A stretch of DNA of 64,000 nt from Adiantum capillus-veneris (GCA_014529385.2 CM043952.1:53056619-53120618), one strand, 5' to 3'; positions 10,594 through 20,463 are shown, counted from the first letter of the stretch. Numbers and translations: made by a program. Notes: generated by a model from the sequence alone, not told the origin.

Positions 10594-11730
10594 TGTGAGC
10601 GGGATGGAAACACACAGAATGCCTCTATAATGACCCGACACACACTCTTGGAAGGATATACACACACACTATGGGGCACCACTCGGCTTACACAAACCAC
10701 TTGGCCGAGACAGGGAACACACCGATCGAGTGAGAGGAGAGAGACTATCCACTTGCCCACTCCACACAGAGAGATACACACACACACACTCAAAAACTCA
10801 GCTCAAAAGAGGAGAATTTCTAATATTTAGATACAATTGAGCTTGGGCCAACACCAATGGGACAAATAGCTCACACAATATGGGTAAAATAAACCAGATA
10901 CAATCACAAACTGGAGCAGAAGCTTCGCTCATAGGAGAAACTTACACAGCCAAAACAACAGAAAAACACTGAGGAATTTGGCAAAATGGACAGCGCCATC
11001 GCATCTGGAACGGCCCAAACCCCAGTCCACAATGTCAAAGTGCTCAAATCCCACCTCGGATGAGCAGTTTACGGCCAAAACAGGCTCCAAAAACCCCAAA
11101 AACACAGTTCCGACTGTTCCTCCTCTCTTCTCCACGTTTTTCTAGTCTTCTCTCTGTTTTTTCAGTTCCTACACTTAGCTTTTTTACTTGGGCACCCTTG
11201 GCCTTTTAGTTGACCTCAAACGGACCCCGAACAGACCAAAAACTAACCTCGCAGTGCATAGTTGTCACCTTTTTGCATCATCCGCACACCTGGCACTCAG
11301 CTTTTTTCAATAATGCATCTCGTCACCACGTGAAGTGGCCCCAAAAGATGGTCCTCATGATGACCTTTCTGCATAATTATCACAAGAAAACACCCACGTT
11401 GTGTCCGTACTTATCCACGTGCAAATATTGACCCCATTCGACCTCCTGACGCCACTAGATGCCATCTGACGCACCTGCTTACCTCATGTCGTCGACCCGC
11501 GGATAGCTTCCTCGAGAAGTTTTACGCGCTACCAACTCCTCATTATTATAGAAAAACACACTTGTACTGGTAACGATGAAAATTGATGCACTATGTACAT
11601 GCTGTCCTACCTGTACACATGTGGGCCCCACGTAACCACCTGGCTCTGGAAAATGGCCAATGCTTTATTTGATGCACCATGCATGGGCATGTACATATGC
11701 GCAATCCCTTGCTCCAAAAAACTTCTGACA
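10594..11730 (-). repeat. 5' LTR of the Tat-type gypsy element
   Basis: 1,137 bp, begins TGTCAGAAGT on the minus strand and ends ...CCCGCTCACA. It pairs with 3040-4177. The base after it on the plus strand (11731) resumes the interrupted LTR-1 copy. Confidence 0.92.
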
Positions 11731-11978
11731 ACGTGTGTGAAGGTCCCGCTTTATTTAATCTCTTTAGGTCACGTGGACCCATCGGACAGGGTCCAATAAG
11801 TTGCCGAGAACTCTTCTTTAAAAATAGGCCACTCGGCAAGACTTTATAAGTTGGTAAAACTTCTTCTGTTGCTGCTTCTTCTTCTTCTACTACCTCTTCT
11901 TAGGGTTTAGGTTCCTCGGCCGGGATCTACAGGTTAGCTCCGGTCATCAGTGGCTTGACACGTCAGCAGTTTGTGACA
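11731..11978 (-). repeat. Right half of the LTR-1 copy hit by the gypsy element
   Basis: The bases from 11736 match 2335-2576 (TTTATTTAATCTCTTTAGGTC, GGCCACTCGGCAAGACTTTA and onward) and the left half at 2945-3039 matches 2215-2290. Together they form one LTR-1 copy in minus orientation. It ends ...GTTTGTGACA at 11978. Confidence 0.7.
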
Positions 11979-12619
11979 ACTGATATGCTGCGATAGTAGT
12001 AAGGCTGCCTAGTAACTCATATGGTCGATGTTTACATCGCAGCAGTACCTACATCCACAGTATCCGTAAGTTTGGAGGAATTTTCATCGGTGTATGTATC
12101 CACAAGCATCAGAAGTCCAGACAACATCCACCGAAAGAAGTTCGGCAATTGTGTCTCATTTTTAACACGGAGGGATATTGCGCATTGCACTTGAGCCACG
12201 TGAACAAGCTACTCCTAGAGGTTAGCGTCAATCTTAGTTAGGGATCTAGTCCGGCACCCTTGTGAGCCTCTTAGAGGACCTGCATACCCAAACACGTGAA
12301 TAGTTGCATACCCTCACTTGCACAATACAATCACTTAAGCATATAGGCATATGAACAGTCACTTAAGTCATTTATCAATGACTTTGATATGACATTTATA
12401 AAGTGTCGGTAGGGCAAATGGCTGAAAAACCTATAAAAGAGTCAATTGGCCTTCAGTTCTAGGATATCAAACCCTAGTTCCCATAGGGGCATGTTATTAC
12501 AAGGGCTTGTTTGTAATTTTGCTTATAAATCTCTTGTTTTTTACTCTCTTGTTGAAGAAAAACACTCCTTATGCATGGGCTGATGTTCTGTGTTCTGCAA
12601 AATTCTTACTAAAAACCCT
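11979..12619. other. Intergenic stretch, nothing recognised
   Basis: No gene, LTR edge or inverted repeat is supported here. The end carries GCAAAATTCTTACTAAAAACC, repeated in diverged form at about 12705-12727. Confidence 0.5.
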
Positions 12620-13020
12620 CAATCAGATCTTTGAAAATTTCACTTTTCTTCTTATTGATATATAGCACAATACCCAAAATACCAGTCGAAGATGTTCTTT
12701 GTATTCTACCAAATTCTTACTAAAAACCAAGATATCATCCAAATAAATGATGACAAACAAATCAAGATATGGAGCAAAACTTTTGTTCATTAAGATCATG
12801 AATGATACAGGGCCATTAGTTAACCCAAAAGGAACTTCCAAGAACTTGTAATGTCCACACTTAGTTTGTTAGGTTGTTTTGTATTCATTACTTGCTTTTA
12901 TTTGAATTTGATGATAACTAGACTTCTAATCGATTTTCAAAAATGCCTTAGTGCTAAGAAGTTGATCAAATAGTTCATCAATCCGAGGTAGAGAAAACTT
13001 ATTCTTGGATTCGCAACCAT
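12620..13020 (-). pseudogene. Degraded gypsy reverse transcriptase fragment
   Basis: On the minus strand the region encodes, with interruptions, NKFSLPRIDELFDQLLSTKA, FLKID, then VPFGLTNGPVSFM and the catalytic YLDDILVFSK. These are consecutive RT motifs of a Ty3/gypsy element. At least two in-frame stops occur between the FLKID and FGLTNG blocks. It is a relic; no LTR could be assigned. With the gag piece at 13855-14240 (same strand, correct order) it may be one old element cut by the LTR-1 copy between them. Confidence 0.85.
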
Positions 13021-13129
13021 AAGGGCGATCAACGACTCAACCAAGTATAAAAGGTCTTTACGAAAGTCTCCTAGCCGTTCCACATAAGAGATGGCGTCTT
13101 CGACTGTAACAAACTGCTGACATGTCAAA

Positions 13130-13854
13130 GCCTAAAGAATGGAGCCAACTTACAGATGTCGCCGAGGGGCCTAAACAGTCACAAAGTGATGACGTGGCTA
13201 CCTGAGAGCAAAAACCCTAACCCTAATTTTTGTCAAAAACCCTAACTGCTGAAACCCTAATTCTAGAAACCCTAACCCTAAAACTTGAAACCCTAATTAT
13301 GGAAACCCTAACCCTAAAACTGCAGAAACCTCAACCCTAACCCTAAGGGTAGCAGGGAGATTTCCGAAAATTGCGCTGGTTGATGACGTGGCAGGCTGTA
13401 CAAATTTCCGTGATTACTGGCAGCTTTTTGGCTTTGCTTTTCGGACCAGATGCTTTTAAGTTTGAAGGCTTTTCACTATAATTGCTTTTTAGGCCAAGGG
13501 CCTTTAAATATGAGGTTAGGACTCATTCTCTGGCATGCTTCCTAGAGAAGGTGCAGAATTTCGAGTACCGGCTTGTACTGTGTTGATGCAATATAAAGAA
13601 ATACCAAAAGGGGCGCCAAGGTTTGGGGCCAATACTCTCTGGGGTGGAATTCCGCCACTCCGTGTCGTGTGTCGTCTCTCTCTCTCTCTCTCAATTCAGT
13701 TGTTATTGAAGTGCTAAAAGTCTGTTTCAGTCTACTCTTTTCTATTGGCACGTGGTGCCCATCTTGTGACAGTGGTCAGTTATTATTGAAGTGCTAAAAG
13801 TCTGTTTTAGTCTCCTCTTTTCTATTGGCACGTGGTGCCCGTCTTATGACATCA
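13130..13854 (+). repeat. LTR-1 family copy
   Basis: Plus-orientation copy. It shows the CCAACTTACAGATG and GAGGGGCCTAAAC blocks, the GGCCAAGGGCCTTTAAATATG block, TAAAGAAATACC, the GGTTTGGGGCCAATACTCTC block, and a CT run, in the same order as 23863-24962. Its 13200-13350 part is filled with short AACCCTAA units. The 3' end has an 80-bp tandem duplication (about 13697-13776 and 13777-13850), each copy carrying TATTGGCACGTGGTGCCC. Confidence 0.65.
13200..13350 (+). repeat. Degenerate telomere-like AACCCTAA units
   Basis: Many short runs of AAACCCTAA and AACCCTAACCCTAA separated by other bases, inside an LTR-1 copy. Similar units stand at 670-692 in another copy, so they are part of the LTR family and not a chromosome end. 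Confidence 0.7.
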
Positions 13855-14240
13855 ACTGTAGGGGCACTGGCCTTATGCACATCATCACGTAAGGTGGGCT
13901 CAAGTCCATGAATGAAACATATATTATACCTGAATGAAACAATGTAATTTGTCATAGGCATAAAGGGTCATAATCTCCGAGTTCAATTTTTGGAACTGAG
14001 ATATATATGCAGCCACAGAACCTGTTTTGCATAAGAAACACAAAGCAGAGCGTGAATGAAAATTGGCACTTGCTTGCACGAAGGCTTTGCATAATGCTTG
14101 CTTAAATTTAGCCCATGTTGGCATGTGTTTTCCAAAGGTCACCCTATTTTGCCACAAAAGGAAGGTAGTATCCTTGATGAGACTAGTGGACTAAAGCCAC
14201 TAGTCCGCTTGTAGCACCCAACATACGGTTATGGAGGTTT
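13855..14240 (-). pseudogene. Gypsy gag fragment
   Basis: On the minus strand the open part 13924-14157 reads WQNRVTFGKHMPTWAKFKQA, then CKAFVQASANFHSRSALCFL and GSVAAYISQFQKLNSEI, the pattern of the Retrotrans_gag domain (tryptophan block, F..RF, L..L.Q.GSV..Y...F). It continues as CFIHGLEPTLRDDV in another frame near 13870-13925. Both ends are missing. An LTR-1 copy abuts it at 13854. Confidence 0.75.
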
Positions 14241-14718
14241 AATGTCAACCTTTTCCTTATCACTGCTTGTTATTAAACGATAAAGAAGCTTTAATTCAAC
14301 GTTGGTTACCTCTTATGGCTGGTCTGACGTTGGTTGATCATCTCCTTTGACTCAAGAAAAAGACGAGCTAGATTCCATCCAAGCAAGTTGTCCCAAAGCT
14401 TTCACTTATGCGGACAAGAACTAGAGTAGGAAGACTCATAAGAAGCATGCCATATTTTTAGAAAATCAATTAGTAAACTTTTACAAGTTGTCCCACTCTT
14501 ATCGGGCTGAAATTCCCCTACTCTTAACCCGATTTTGACAGCATAACCAAAGTAGAAGTCTCTACAAACAAAATCCCAAGTAAACAGTGACTTTCCACGC
14601 ACTTTAGAGCACTTTATAAAACCTGGCAAGAAATTACAATACGCTGAATTCTCTGTTTTTAGCCTCTAATTTGCACTAAAACACATGTTCGGTGATTCCC
14701 TAACTTCCCCGATGCTCC
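14241..14718. other. Intergenic stretch before the gag-protease element
   Basis: No gene is recognised. The stretch ends in TGAGA (14719-14723), the left copy of the target duplication of the next element. Confidence 0.5.
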
Positions 14719-14723
14719 TGAGA

Positions 14724-15907
14724 TGTCACGTGACACATCCCAACCCTATGTGTCCGTGGACAAGCTACACCACAACAAGGTTCAGTCAGTCCAGTCAAGT
14801 CTAGATTAGAAGTGATCTGTCACTTTTGTGAGTCTATTCGTAGACCGTGCATGCCGAGTCACTTAGTGTAGATGCATATCCTCCGGTTGCACACAGCATG
14901 ATCATCAGTATTCCCTTCAGAATCCATCAGATTCAGTTAGGGAAATTTTCCAATGCATTTAGCCTATTTTCCCTATTTTTGGTATTTTTCACTTATTATT
15001 TTTAAGTGACTTTCCAACAAAAGTAGGTAGGGAAATTTTGCTAAGTTAATATATAAGCAAACCCAAGTTAGCACTTTCTGGCAGAAGAGGCAGTAGGAGC
15101 TTCCCGCTCAAACAGGCAACTTCTCAGCAGTACCCCCTCAAGCACCCCTAGAGTTTTCTAGCGCTAGGCCAACTCCCCTTTCCTGGCGTTTTTCCCAAGT
15201 CCTGCCTTGATCGTCATCATCATCATCAGCATTTTAGAGTTTGCAGATTCCTTCCATCGCCAACAGTGGGCAGCCCTGGCGTTTTTCAGCCAAAAACGCT
15301 GCAGCCATCATCAGCGTTTTCAGCCCAAAAACGCCAGCAAGCCTGCAAGTTCTCAGCGTTTTCAGCCAGCGACATCAGCCCTAAAAACGCAGATCTGCAG
15401 CAGTCGAAAACGCAGATTTTCAGCAGATAGAAATGCAGCAGATTTAGCCTAAGTGGTTGCAGAAGTTCCCCCATTTTCAGCCCATAAAAACGCAGCCAAA
15501 ACAGTCATTTTCAGCCACCGAAACAGCCCCGAAATTCAGCGATTAGAAGATCCCAGATTTCAGCCCCAAGTCGTCGTCGTCGTCATCGACATAGTCCAAG
15601 TTGCATCAATCCATTGCATACGCATTTTACCACTTTGTGCAATCAAAAGCAGACCACTCTCGCCGACGAGAGTGGGGCCTTCGGAGGAGGATTTTACGAC
15701 GTCTCTGGTGTCCTATCTCTCCTCTCTCTCTATCTCTCAGTCTCATTCACTTGCACGCACAGTGTCCATTCACTTTGTTCGTGATCATAGCACTTTCCAT
15801 TAAGAACGGAAGGCTCTCCCTTCCATAAGAACTAAAAGGAACCCTTGAGCACAATTCGGAGCACTCATCTTGAGCAAAGCGCAACAATCATTCCCCTGCA
15901 CCTAACA
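14724..15907 (+). repeat. 5' LTR of the gag-protease element
   Basis: 1,184 bp, TG...CA. Compared with 19385-20458 it has about 50 extra bases near 14960-15010 and more near 15095-15185. A TATA box is visible at 15050-15056. The region 15250-15540 is dense in CGTTTTCAGCC and AAAACGCAG units on alternating strands. A CT-rich run lies at about 15715-15740. Confidence 0.95.
15050..15056 (+). promoter_or_regulatory. TATA box in the 5' LTR
   Basis: TATATAA followed by GCAAACCCAAG; conserved at 19663-19669 in the 3' LTR. It is the likely core promoter of the element. Confidence 0.6.
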
Positions 15908-15908
15908 T

Positions 15909-15920
15909 TGGTATCAGAGC
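15909..15920 (+). promoter_or_regulatory. Primer binding site, initiator tRNA-Met
   Basis: TGGTATCAGAGC lies one base after the LTR end at 15907. This is the usual plant retrotransposon primer site. Confidence 0.95.
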
Positions 15921-16395
15921 TTTGGCAGTGTTCTGTATCACTCAAGGAAAGAACCACAAGAATTTTTTTGCTTGTTGAGGTCGCACGAACCCAAGTTCGC
16001 TTGGGCGTGTCGATCCCTAATCGTGTTTTGTTGAAGAGTGACAGGAATCCCAAAAAAGAAGAGCTTGTCCAGCCTCCCGTTGTGTCTCTTTTCACTCATT
16101 GAGAGTGGACCGTGCACTTAGCGGCCGGCCAATCGACGTGAGGTGGGAAAAAGCAACCTTGGTGTGAGCGCAAGGCCGCCAAGGGGTGCGCCCGCAGAAA
16201 GGAGTAGAACTCGGGTGAAGAGAAGATCCTTCTCCAACGCGATTTGCAAGCGAAAGAACACCTCAGGAACCTCAAGATCCTCAAGAACCCAAGAACCAAG
16301 ACCCTCAAGAACCCAAGTTCCTCGTGAACTTCAGAACCAAAGATCATAGTGCATGGTCGTCACTCGAAGCGGAATGGATACTTCGCATACAGGTG

Positions 16396-17119
16396 ATGAG
16401 CATGAGAGGCGGCGAAGATTTTTCCCCACCAGGAGACTTTTTCGACCCTCTCCCTTCGCCATCTACGCCACGAGTTGCACTCACTCCTAAGGAGATAATG
16501 GTCAAGTCGATGTTGGACATGATGGCACAACAACAAGAAACGAATCGAGTTGCATTGGCACAACTCGCCAGCAAAGCAGAACAACAAGAAGCTAGGGACC
16601 GTGAGCGCGACGACACAATTGCAAGAATTGCCGCAGACCAAGAAGCCAAGGACCGCGAGCGCAACAAAAGAAACGTCAGACATGCCGCACAACAGGAAGA
16701 CAAGCAACTTGCTTTAGAACGCGAGCGCGACGCAAGAAAAGAAAGAAAAGAACTAAGGAAGGAGGAAGCGGCAACACGAGCCGCGGCCTTGGAGGCCGCG
16801 CGTGAAGCTCGAAGGAAGCTACGCACTCAAGAATTGCTTGTCCAAGTCCTAGCCTCGAAGACCGAACCACCCAAAGATCGTGGGAGTTCCTCAAGTGGTG
16901 CAAGCCACGACGTGGATTCCAACCATCCAATCACAGTGAAGTTGACTTTTAGTAAGTATGACGGTAAGATGGATGCTACGGTTATTCATTCTTGGTTGCA
17001 TCAATTTAATGCTTATTTTCCGACAACTAAGAAGACAGGAAATAGCAAAGTTTTGACGCCAGCTATGTACCTTGCCAGTGATGCCATCAATTGGTACCAC
17101 GCATGGCAAAGGCACAACT
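16396..17119 (+). pseudogene. gag: gag, N-terminal part (frame broken near 17110)
   Basis: The most likely start is the ATG at 16396 (MSMRGGEDFSPPGDFFDP); the open frame extends upstream to 16324. Residues from about 35 to 150 form a highly charged, probably coiled-coil segment rich in Arg, Glu and Gln (AQQQETNRVALAQLASKAEQ and similar). The end enters the Retrotrans_gag domain (FSKYDGKMDATVIHSWLHQF, MYLASDAINWYHAW). At about 17105-17115 the match moves to the overlapping frame that begins at 17091, so one base has been gained or lost there. I see no classic slippery heptamer, so mutation is more likely than programmed frameshifting. Confidence 0.85.
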
Positions 17120-19373
17120 AGCCGCGCACCTAGAGGCAGCCGACGGATTCACGCCCCTTTCCTTAGATTGGACTGATTTCCAAGACAAGCTCAAGACGCG
17201 GTTTATGCCACCTCAGTACCTCGCACGATTGAAAGACGATTGGCGCTCTCTCAAGCAAAATGGTATGCCAGTCATGTCTTTTTCTAATCGTGTTTTGCAG
17301 CTAAGCACTCAATTACAAAAATCGGATGATGAGCGCAAAGAGGCTTTTCTCTTTGGATTGGACGAGTATATCAAGTACGATGTCGAGGTACTCGATCCAA
17401 TCGATCTCAACAGGGCGGTAGCGATTGCTCTCGCACAGGAGATGAAGCACAACAAGGAAAAGCCTAAGGAGAACAAGACTTCCACAAGTACCTCGCAGAC
17501 TTCTCAGAACCCGCAAAACGGTAAGAACGGTAAGTATGGTAAGAATGATAACTATTCTAACCAATCTTCCAACAGTCTCTCATCAAAGAATTCTTCCAAT
17601 GAATCTAAGGATAAGGCTAACACAATTGCTAAACCTAAGCTGACTCCATATGAAAAGGTAGCACAAGGAATTATAGGAGGATACATCACGTCGGAAGAAC
17701 AAAGCACTTATTCTAAGGAAGGTCGTTGTTTTCATTGTCACATTAAGTGTCACATAAAAAGAACATGTCCTAAGCTTGAATCGAATGAATCTAAAGAACC
17801 CACAGCACCCACTTCTTCTATCAATGCAATGAATGATAACACAAGTGTGCCCCAAGTTTCTCAGGACCCTCCCATTAATGAATCTCTCATTAAATGTTAT
17901 GGTCGTACGTCGGGGCACCGTTTTGTCATATTGTTTGACCCAGGTAGTATGCATGATGTGATCAGTTCCTCTCTTGTTGAGAGAGCCCGCCTCGAGGTTA
18001 GTCCGAGATCTCCTATCGAGGTCTCTGGCTTTCGTCCCGGTATGGACGCTCTCATCACAGAGGAGTGCCTTGATGTGTTGTTTACAATTCAACAGACTGC
18101 CTTCACTAGAAGATTTGTTGTTTCTCCTCTCTCAGGATGTGATATGATTTTGGGCATTCGATGGTTTCGTGAGACTAACGCTCTCATTGATTTTGAGGCT
18201 AACACTTTAACTCTCAATGCCAAAAGTGATTCTCCTACTGCCTTTCAGGGAGAGGACATTTTTCATTCTCCATCTCTCATTGCTAATATGCAGGACAAGA
18301 TTGAAAGGATTCAGGAAAAGGAGACTCTGACAGTCCCTTTTTCTCCACAGCATGACACACAGGATTTGCATGATTATGAGAAGCATGATGATTTGAAGGA
18401 TAATGATTTGCATGATGATTTGGATGACAAAGATAAGCATGATGATTTGCATGATCAAGATGTGATTTCTCACAAGCATGATGAGTTGCATGAAGCTGAT
18501 GTGATTGTTCACAAGGATGATGTGTTAGTGGATGCTTTTACTAGCGAAGCTAACCTCGTTGCAGGTTTGATCAATCACGAAGGATCAATCTTGGCTCTCG
18601 AGCCTTGGTCCAAAGAGCCCTCACATGAAGTATTATGTGTTCGCATGATTGATATACCCGCATTGTTCGAATGTTTCATTCGTGATCGTTTCCAGTATTT
18701 TAGTCAGCATCATTATGTGATCCCTTTTCCTAGGCATGACATATTGTATGTTGAGCACGTTTCTCTCATGGATGAGCACGAATGTATGCGGATTGTTCAT
18801 GAAAAGCTGAACAGTATGTATGTAAGGAAGTCACATTCCATGTCTCTTCCTTGGCATGACACAGTTGCAGACAGAGCACATGAAAGTATGAGTACCACAC
18901 ATGGGTATTTCCAATGTGATTTGTCACAGTTGATTGATTTCGATCAAACGGAAACAATTCGATCTCATTGTTTGTATGTGTTTGATGAACGGTTTGTCAC
19001 TCCGTCTCTATGTTCATCTACATTGCATCCACAGTCTTTAGAGAAGACAAGATTTTTTTCCTTCACTTTACATGGAATGGGTATGATCATGGTTTTGTGT
19101 TGGAGATGGTTTCAGGAATTTTCAGCCATGGAGATTCTTGAAGACGAAAGAAGCAGGTCTCTAGATGAAGTTGAAGCAAGGAAGGAGCCACAGAAGACTT
19201 TGTGTCGCTTTCGGCGCGGCCCAAAGAAGCAAGCGTTGCAGACCTTTATGAAGTTCAAGTACCACACGACCCACACATCAGGGTGGGTTGGCGAAGAGTC
19301 CCTTCCAGGATTCCGAATGCTATTGGCGATCTCCCTCGATGCCATACAGTTCGGTACCAGTACCTCACTTTGA
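17091..19373 (+). CDS. gag C-terminal part, protease and uncharacterised tail
   Basis: The 760-residue open frame continues gag (DFQDKLKTRFMPPQYLARLK; VMSFSNRVLQLSTQL), then a Lys/Asn/Ser-rich linker, and a CX2CX4HX4C zinc knuckle at residues 213-226. A retropepsin-like protease follows: VILFDPGSMHDVISSSLV at about residue 279, and CDMILGIRWF downstream. The active site is Asp-Pro-Gly, where Asp-Ser/Thr-Gly is normal. Residues 421-485 are a His/Asp repeat region. The last 270 residues match no domain I know and end 12 bases before the 3' LTR. RT and integrase motifs are absent. The length without a stop is notable if the tail has no function. Confidence 0.88.
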   Translation: MVPRMAKAQLAAHLEAADGFTPLSLDWTDFQDKLKTRFMPPQYLARLKDDWRSLKQNGMPVMSFSNRVLQLSTQLQKSDDERKEAFLFGLDEYIKYDVEVLDPIDLNRAVAIALAQEMKHNKEKPKENKTSTSTSQTSQNPQNGKNGKYGKNDNYSNQSSNSLSSKNSSNESKDKANTIAKPKLTPYEKVAQGIIGGYITSEEQSTYSKEGRCFHCHIKCHIKRTCPKLESNESKEPTAPTSSINAMNDNTSVPQVSQDPPINESLIKCYGRTSGHRFVILFDPGSMHDVISSSLVERARLEVSPRSPIEVSGFRPGMDALITEECLDVLFTIQQTAFTRRFVVSPLSGCDMILGIRWFRETNALIDFEANTLTLNAKSDSPTAFQGEDIFHSPSLIANMQDKIERIQEKETLTVPFSPQHDTQDLHDYEKHDDLKDNDLHDDLDDKDKHDDLHDQDVISHKHDELHEADVIVHKDDVLVDAFTSEANLVAGLINHEGSILALEPWSKEPSHEVLCVRMIDIPALFECFIRDRFQYFSQHHYVIPFPRHDILYVEHVSLMDEHECMRIVHEKLNSMYVRKSHSMSLPWHDTVADRAHESMSTTHGYFQCDLSQLIDFDQTETIRSHCLYVFDERFVTPSLCSSTLHPQSLEKTRFFSFTLHGMGMIMVLCWRWFQEFSAMEILEDERSRSLDEVEARKEPQKTLCRFRRGPKKQALQTFMKFKYHTTHTSGWVGEESLPGFRMLLAISLDAIQFGTSTSL
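18345..18530 (+). repeat. His/Asp-rich coding repeat
   Basis: In-frame imperfect units of GATGATTTGCATGA and AAGCATGATGA give strings such as LHDDLDDKDKHDDLHDQD. The unit size varies, but the reading frame is kept throughout. Confidence 0.8.
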
Positions 19374-19384
19374 AAAGGAGGGGA
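19373..19384 (+). other. Polypurine tract of the gag-protease element
   Basis: AAAAGGAGGGGA directly abuts the 3' LTR start at 19385. It primes plus-strand synthesis. Confidence 0.9.
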
Positions 19385-20458
19385 TGTCACGTGACACATC
19401 CTAACCCTATGTGTCCGTGGACAAGCTACACCACAGCAAGGTTCAGTCAGTCCAGTCAAGTTTAGATTAAAAGTGATCTGGCACTTTTGTGAGTCTATTC
19501 GTAGACCGTGCATGCCAAGTCACTTAATGTAGATGCATATCCTCCGGTTGCACACAACATGATCATCAGTATTCCCTTCAGAATCCATCAGATTCAGTTA
19601 GGGGAATTTTCCAGTTAAGTGACTTTCCAACAAAAGTAGGTAGGGAAATTTTGTTAAGTTAATATATAAGCAAACCCAAGTTAGCACTTTCTGGCAGAAG
19701 AGGCAGCAGGACTCCTTTTTCTTGGCGTTTTTCCCCAGTCCTACCTTGATCGTCATCATCATCTCATCAGCATCTTAGAGTTTGCAGATTCCTCCCATCG
19801 CCAGCAATGGGCAGCCCTAGCGTTTTTCAGCCAAAAACGTTGCAGCCATCATCAGCGTTTTCAGCCCAAAAACGCCAGCAAGCCTGCAAGTTCTCAGCGT
19901 TTTCAGCCGGCGACATCAGCCCTAAAAATGCAGATCTGCAGCAGTCGAAAACGCAGATTTTCAGCAGATAGAAACGCAGCAGATTTAGCCTAAGTGGTTG
20001 CAGAAGTTCCCCCATTTTCAGCCCATAAAAACACAGCCAAAACAGTCATTTTCAGCCACCGAAACAGCCCCGAAATTCAGCGATTAGAAGATCCCAGATT
20101 TCAGCCCCAAGTCGTCGTCGTCATCACCGTCGTCGTCATCGGCATAGTCCAAGTTGCATCAGTCCATTGCATACGCATTGTACCACTGTGCAATCAAAAG
20201 CAGACCACTCTCGCCGACGAGAGTGGGGCCTTCGGAGGAGGGTTTTACAACGTCTCTGGTGTCGTATCTCTCTTCTCTCTCTATCTCTCAGTTTCATTCA
20301 CTTGCACGCACAATGTCCATTCACTTTGTTCGTGATCATAGCACTTTCCATTAAGAACGGAAGGCTCTCCCTTCCATAAGAACTAAAAGAAACCCTTGAG
20401 CACAGTTCGGAGCACTCATCTTGAGCAAAGCGCAACAATCATTCCAATGCACCTAACA
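19385..20458 (+). repeat. 3' LTR of the gag-protease element
   Basis: 1,074 bp, TG...CA, followed at once by the right copy of the TGAGA duplication. It is shorter than the 5' LTR through two internal deletions. Confidence 0.95.
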
Positions 20459-20463
20459 TGAGA

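Larger units (their letters stand above)
3040..11730 (-). mobile_element. Ty3/gypsy LTR retrotransposon, Tat-type with second RNase H (complete, mutated)
   Basis: The 8.7-kb element lies on the minus strand, with LTRs 3040-4177 and 10594-11730 that start TG and end CA. Order on the minus strand is LTR, primer site, about 1-kb leader, gag, protease, RT, RNase H, a second RNase H, integrase, polypurine tract, LTR. RT and the RNase H domains upstream of integrase make it Ty3/gypsy; the extra archaeal-like RNase H (aRNH) is a mark of the plant Tat lineage. It sits inside an LTR-1 copy, which is cut at ...TTTGTGTACGT and resumes at ACGTGTGTGAAGG, so ACGT is shared by both flanks and probably is (part of) the target duplication. 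Several stops and frameshifts mean it is not autonomous now. Confidence 0.9.
14724..20458 (+). mobile_element. Non-autonomous LTR retrotransposon coding for gag and protease only
   Basis: The 5.7-kb element is bounded by 5-bp duplications TGAGA at 14719-14723 and 20459-20463. Its LTRs are 14724-15907 and 19385-20458, starting TGTCACGTGACACATCC and ending CACCTAACA. A primer site follows the first LTR and a polypurine tract precedes the second. The 3.5-kb interior has gag, zinc knuckle and protease but no RT, RNase H or integrase, and no space where they could have been unless deleted. It therefore depends on enzymes from other elements. The Retrotrans_gag type and ILG-W protease suggest Ty3/gypsy origin. 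The LTRs differ by two indels plus scattered substitutions. Confidence 0.93.

Noticed and set aside
13200..13350. Possible telomere or interstitial telomeric block
   Set aside because: The AACCCTAA words are irregular, interrupted, and recur at the same place in other LTR-1 copies.
17100..17120. Classic -1 slippery site in the gag of the gag-protease element
   Set aside because: No X-XXY-YYZ heptamer in the overlap; GCAAAGG does not fit. A simple indel is preferred.
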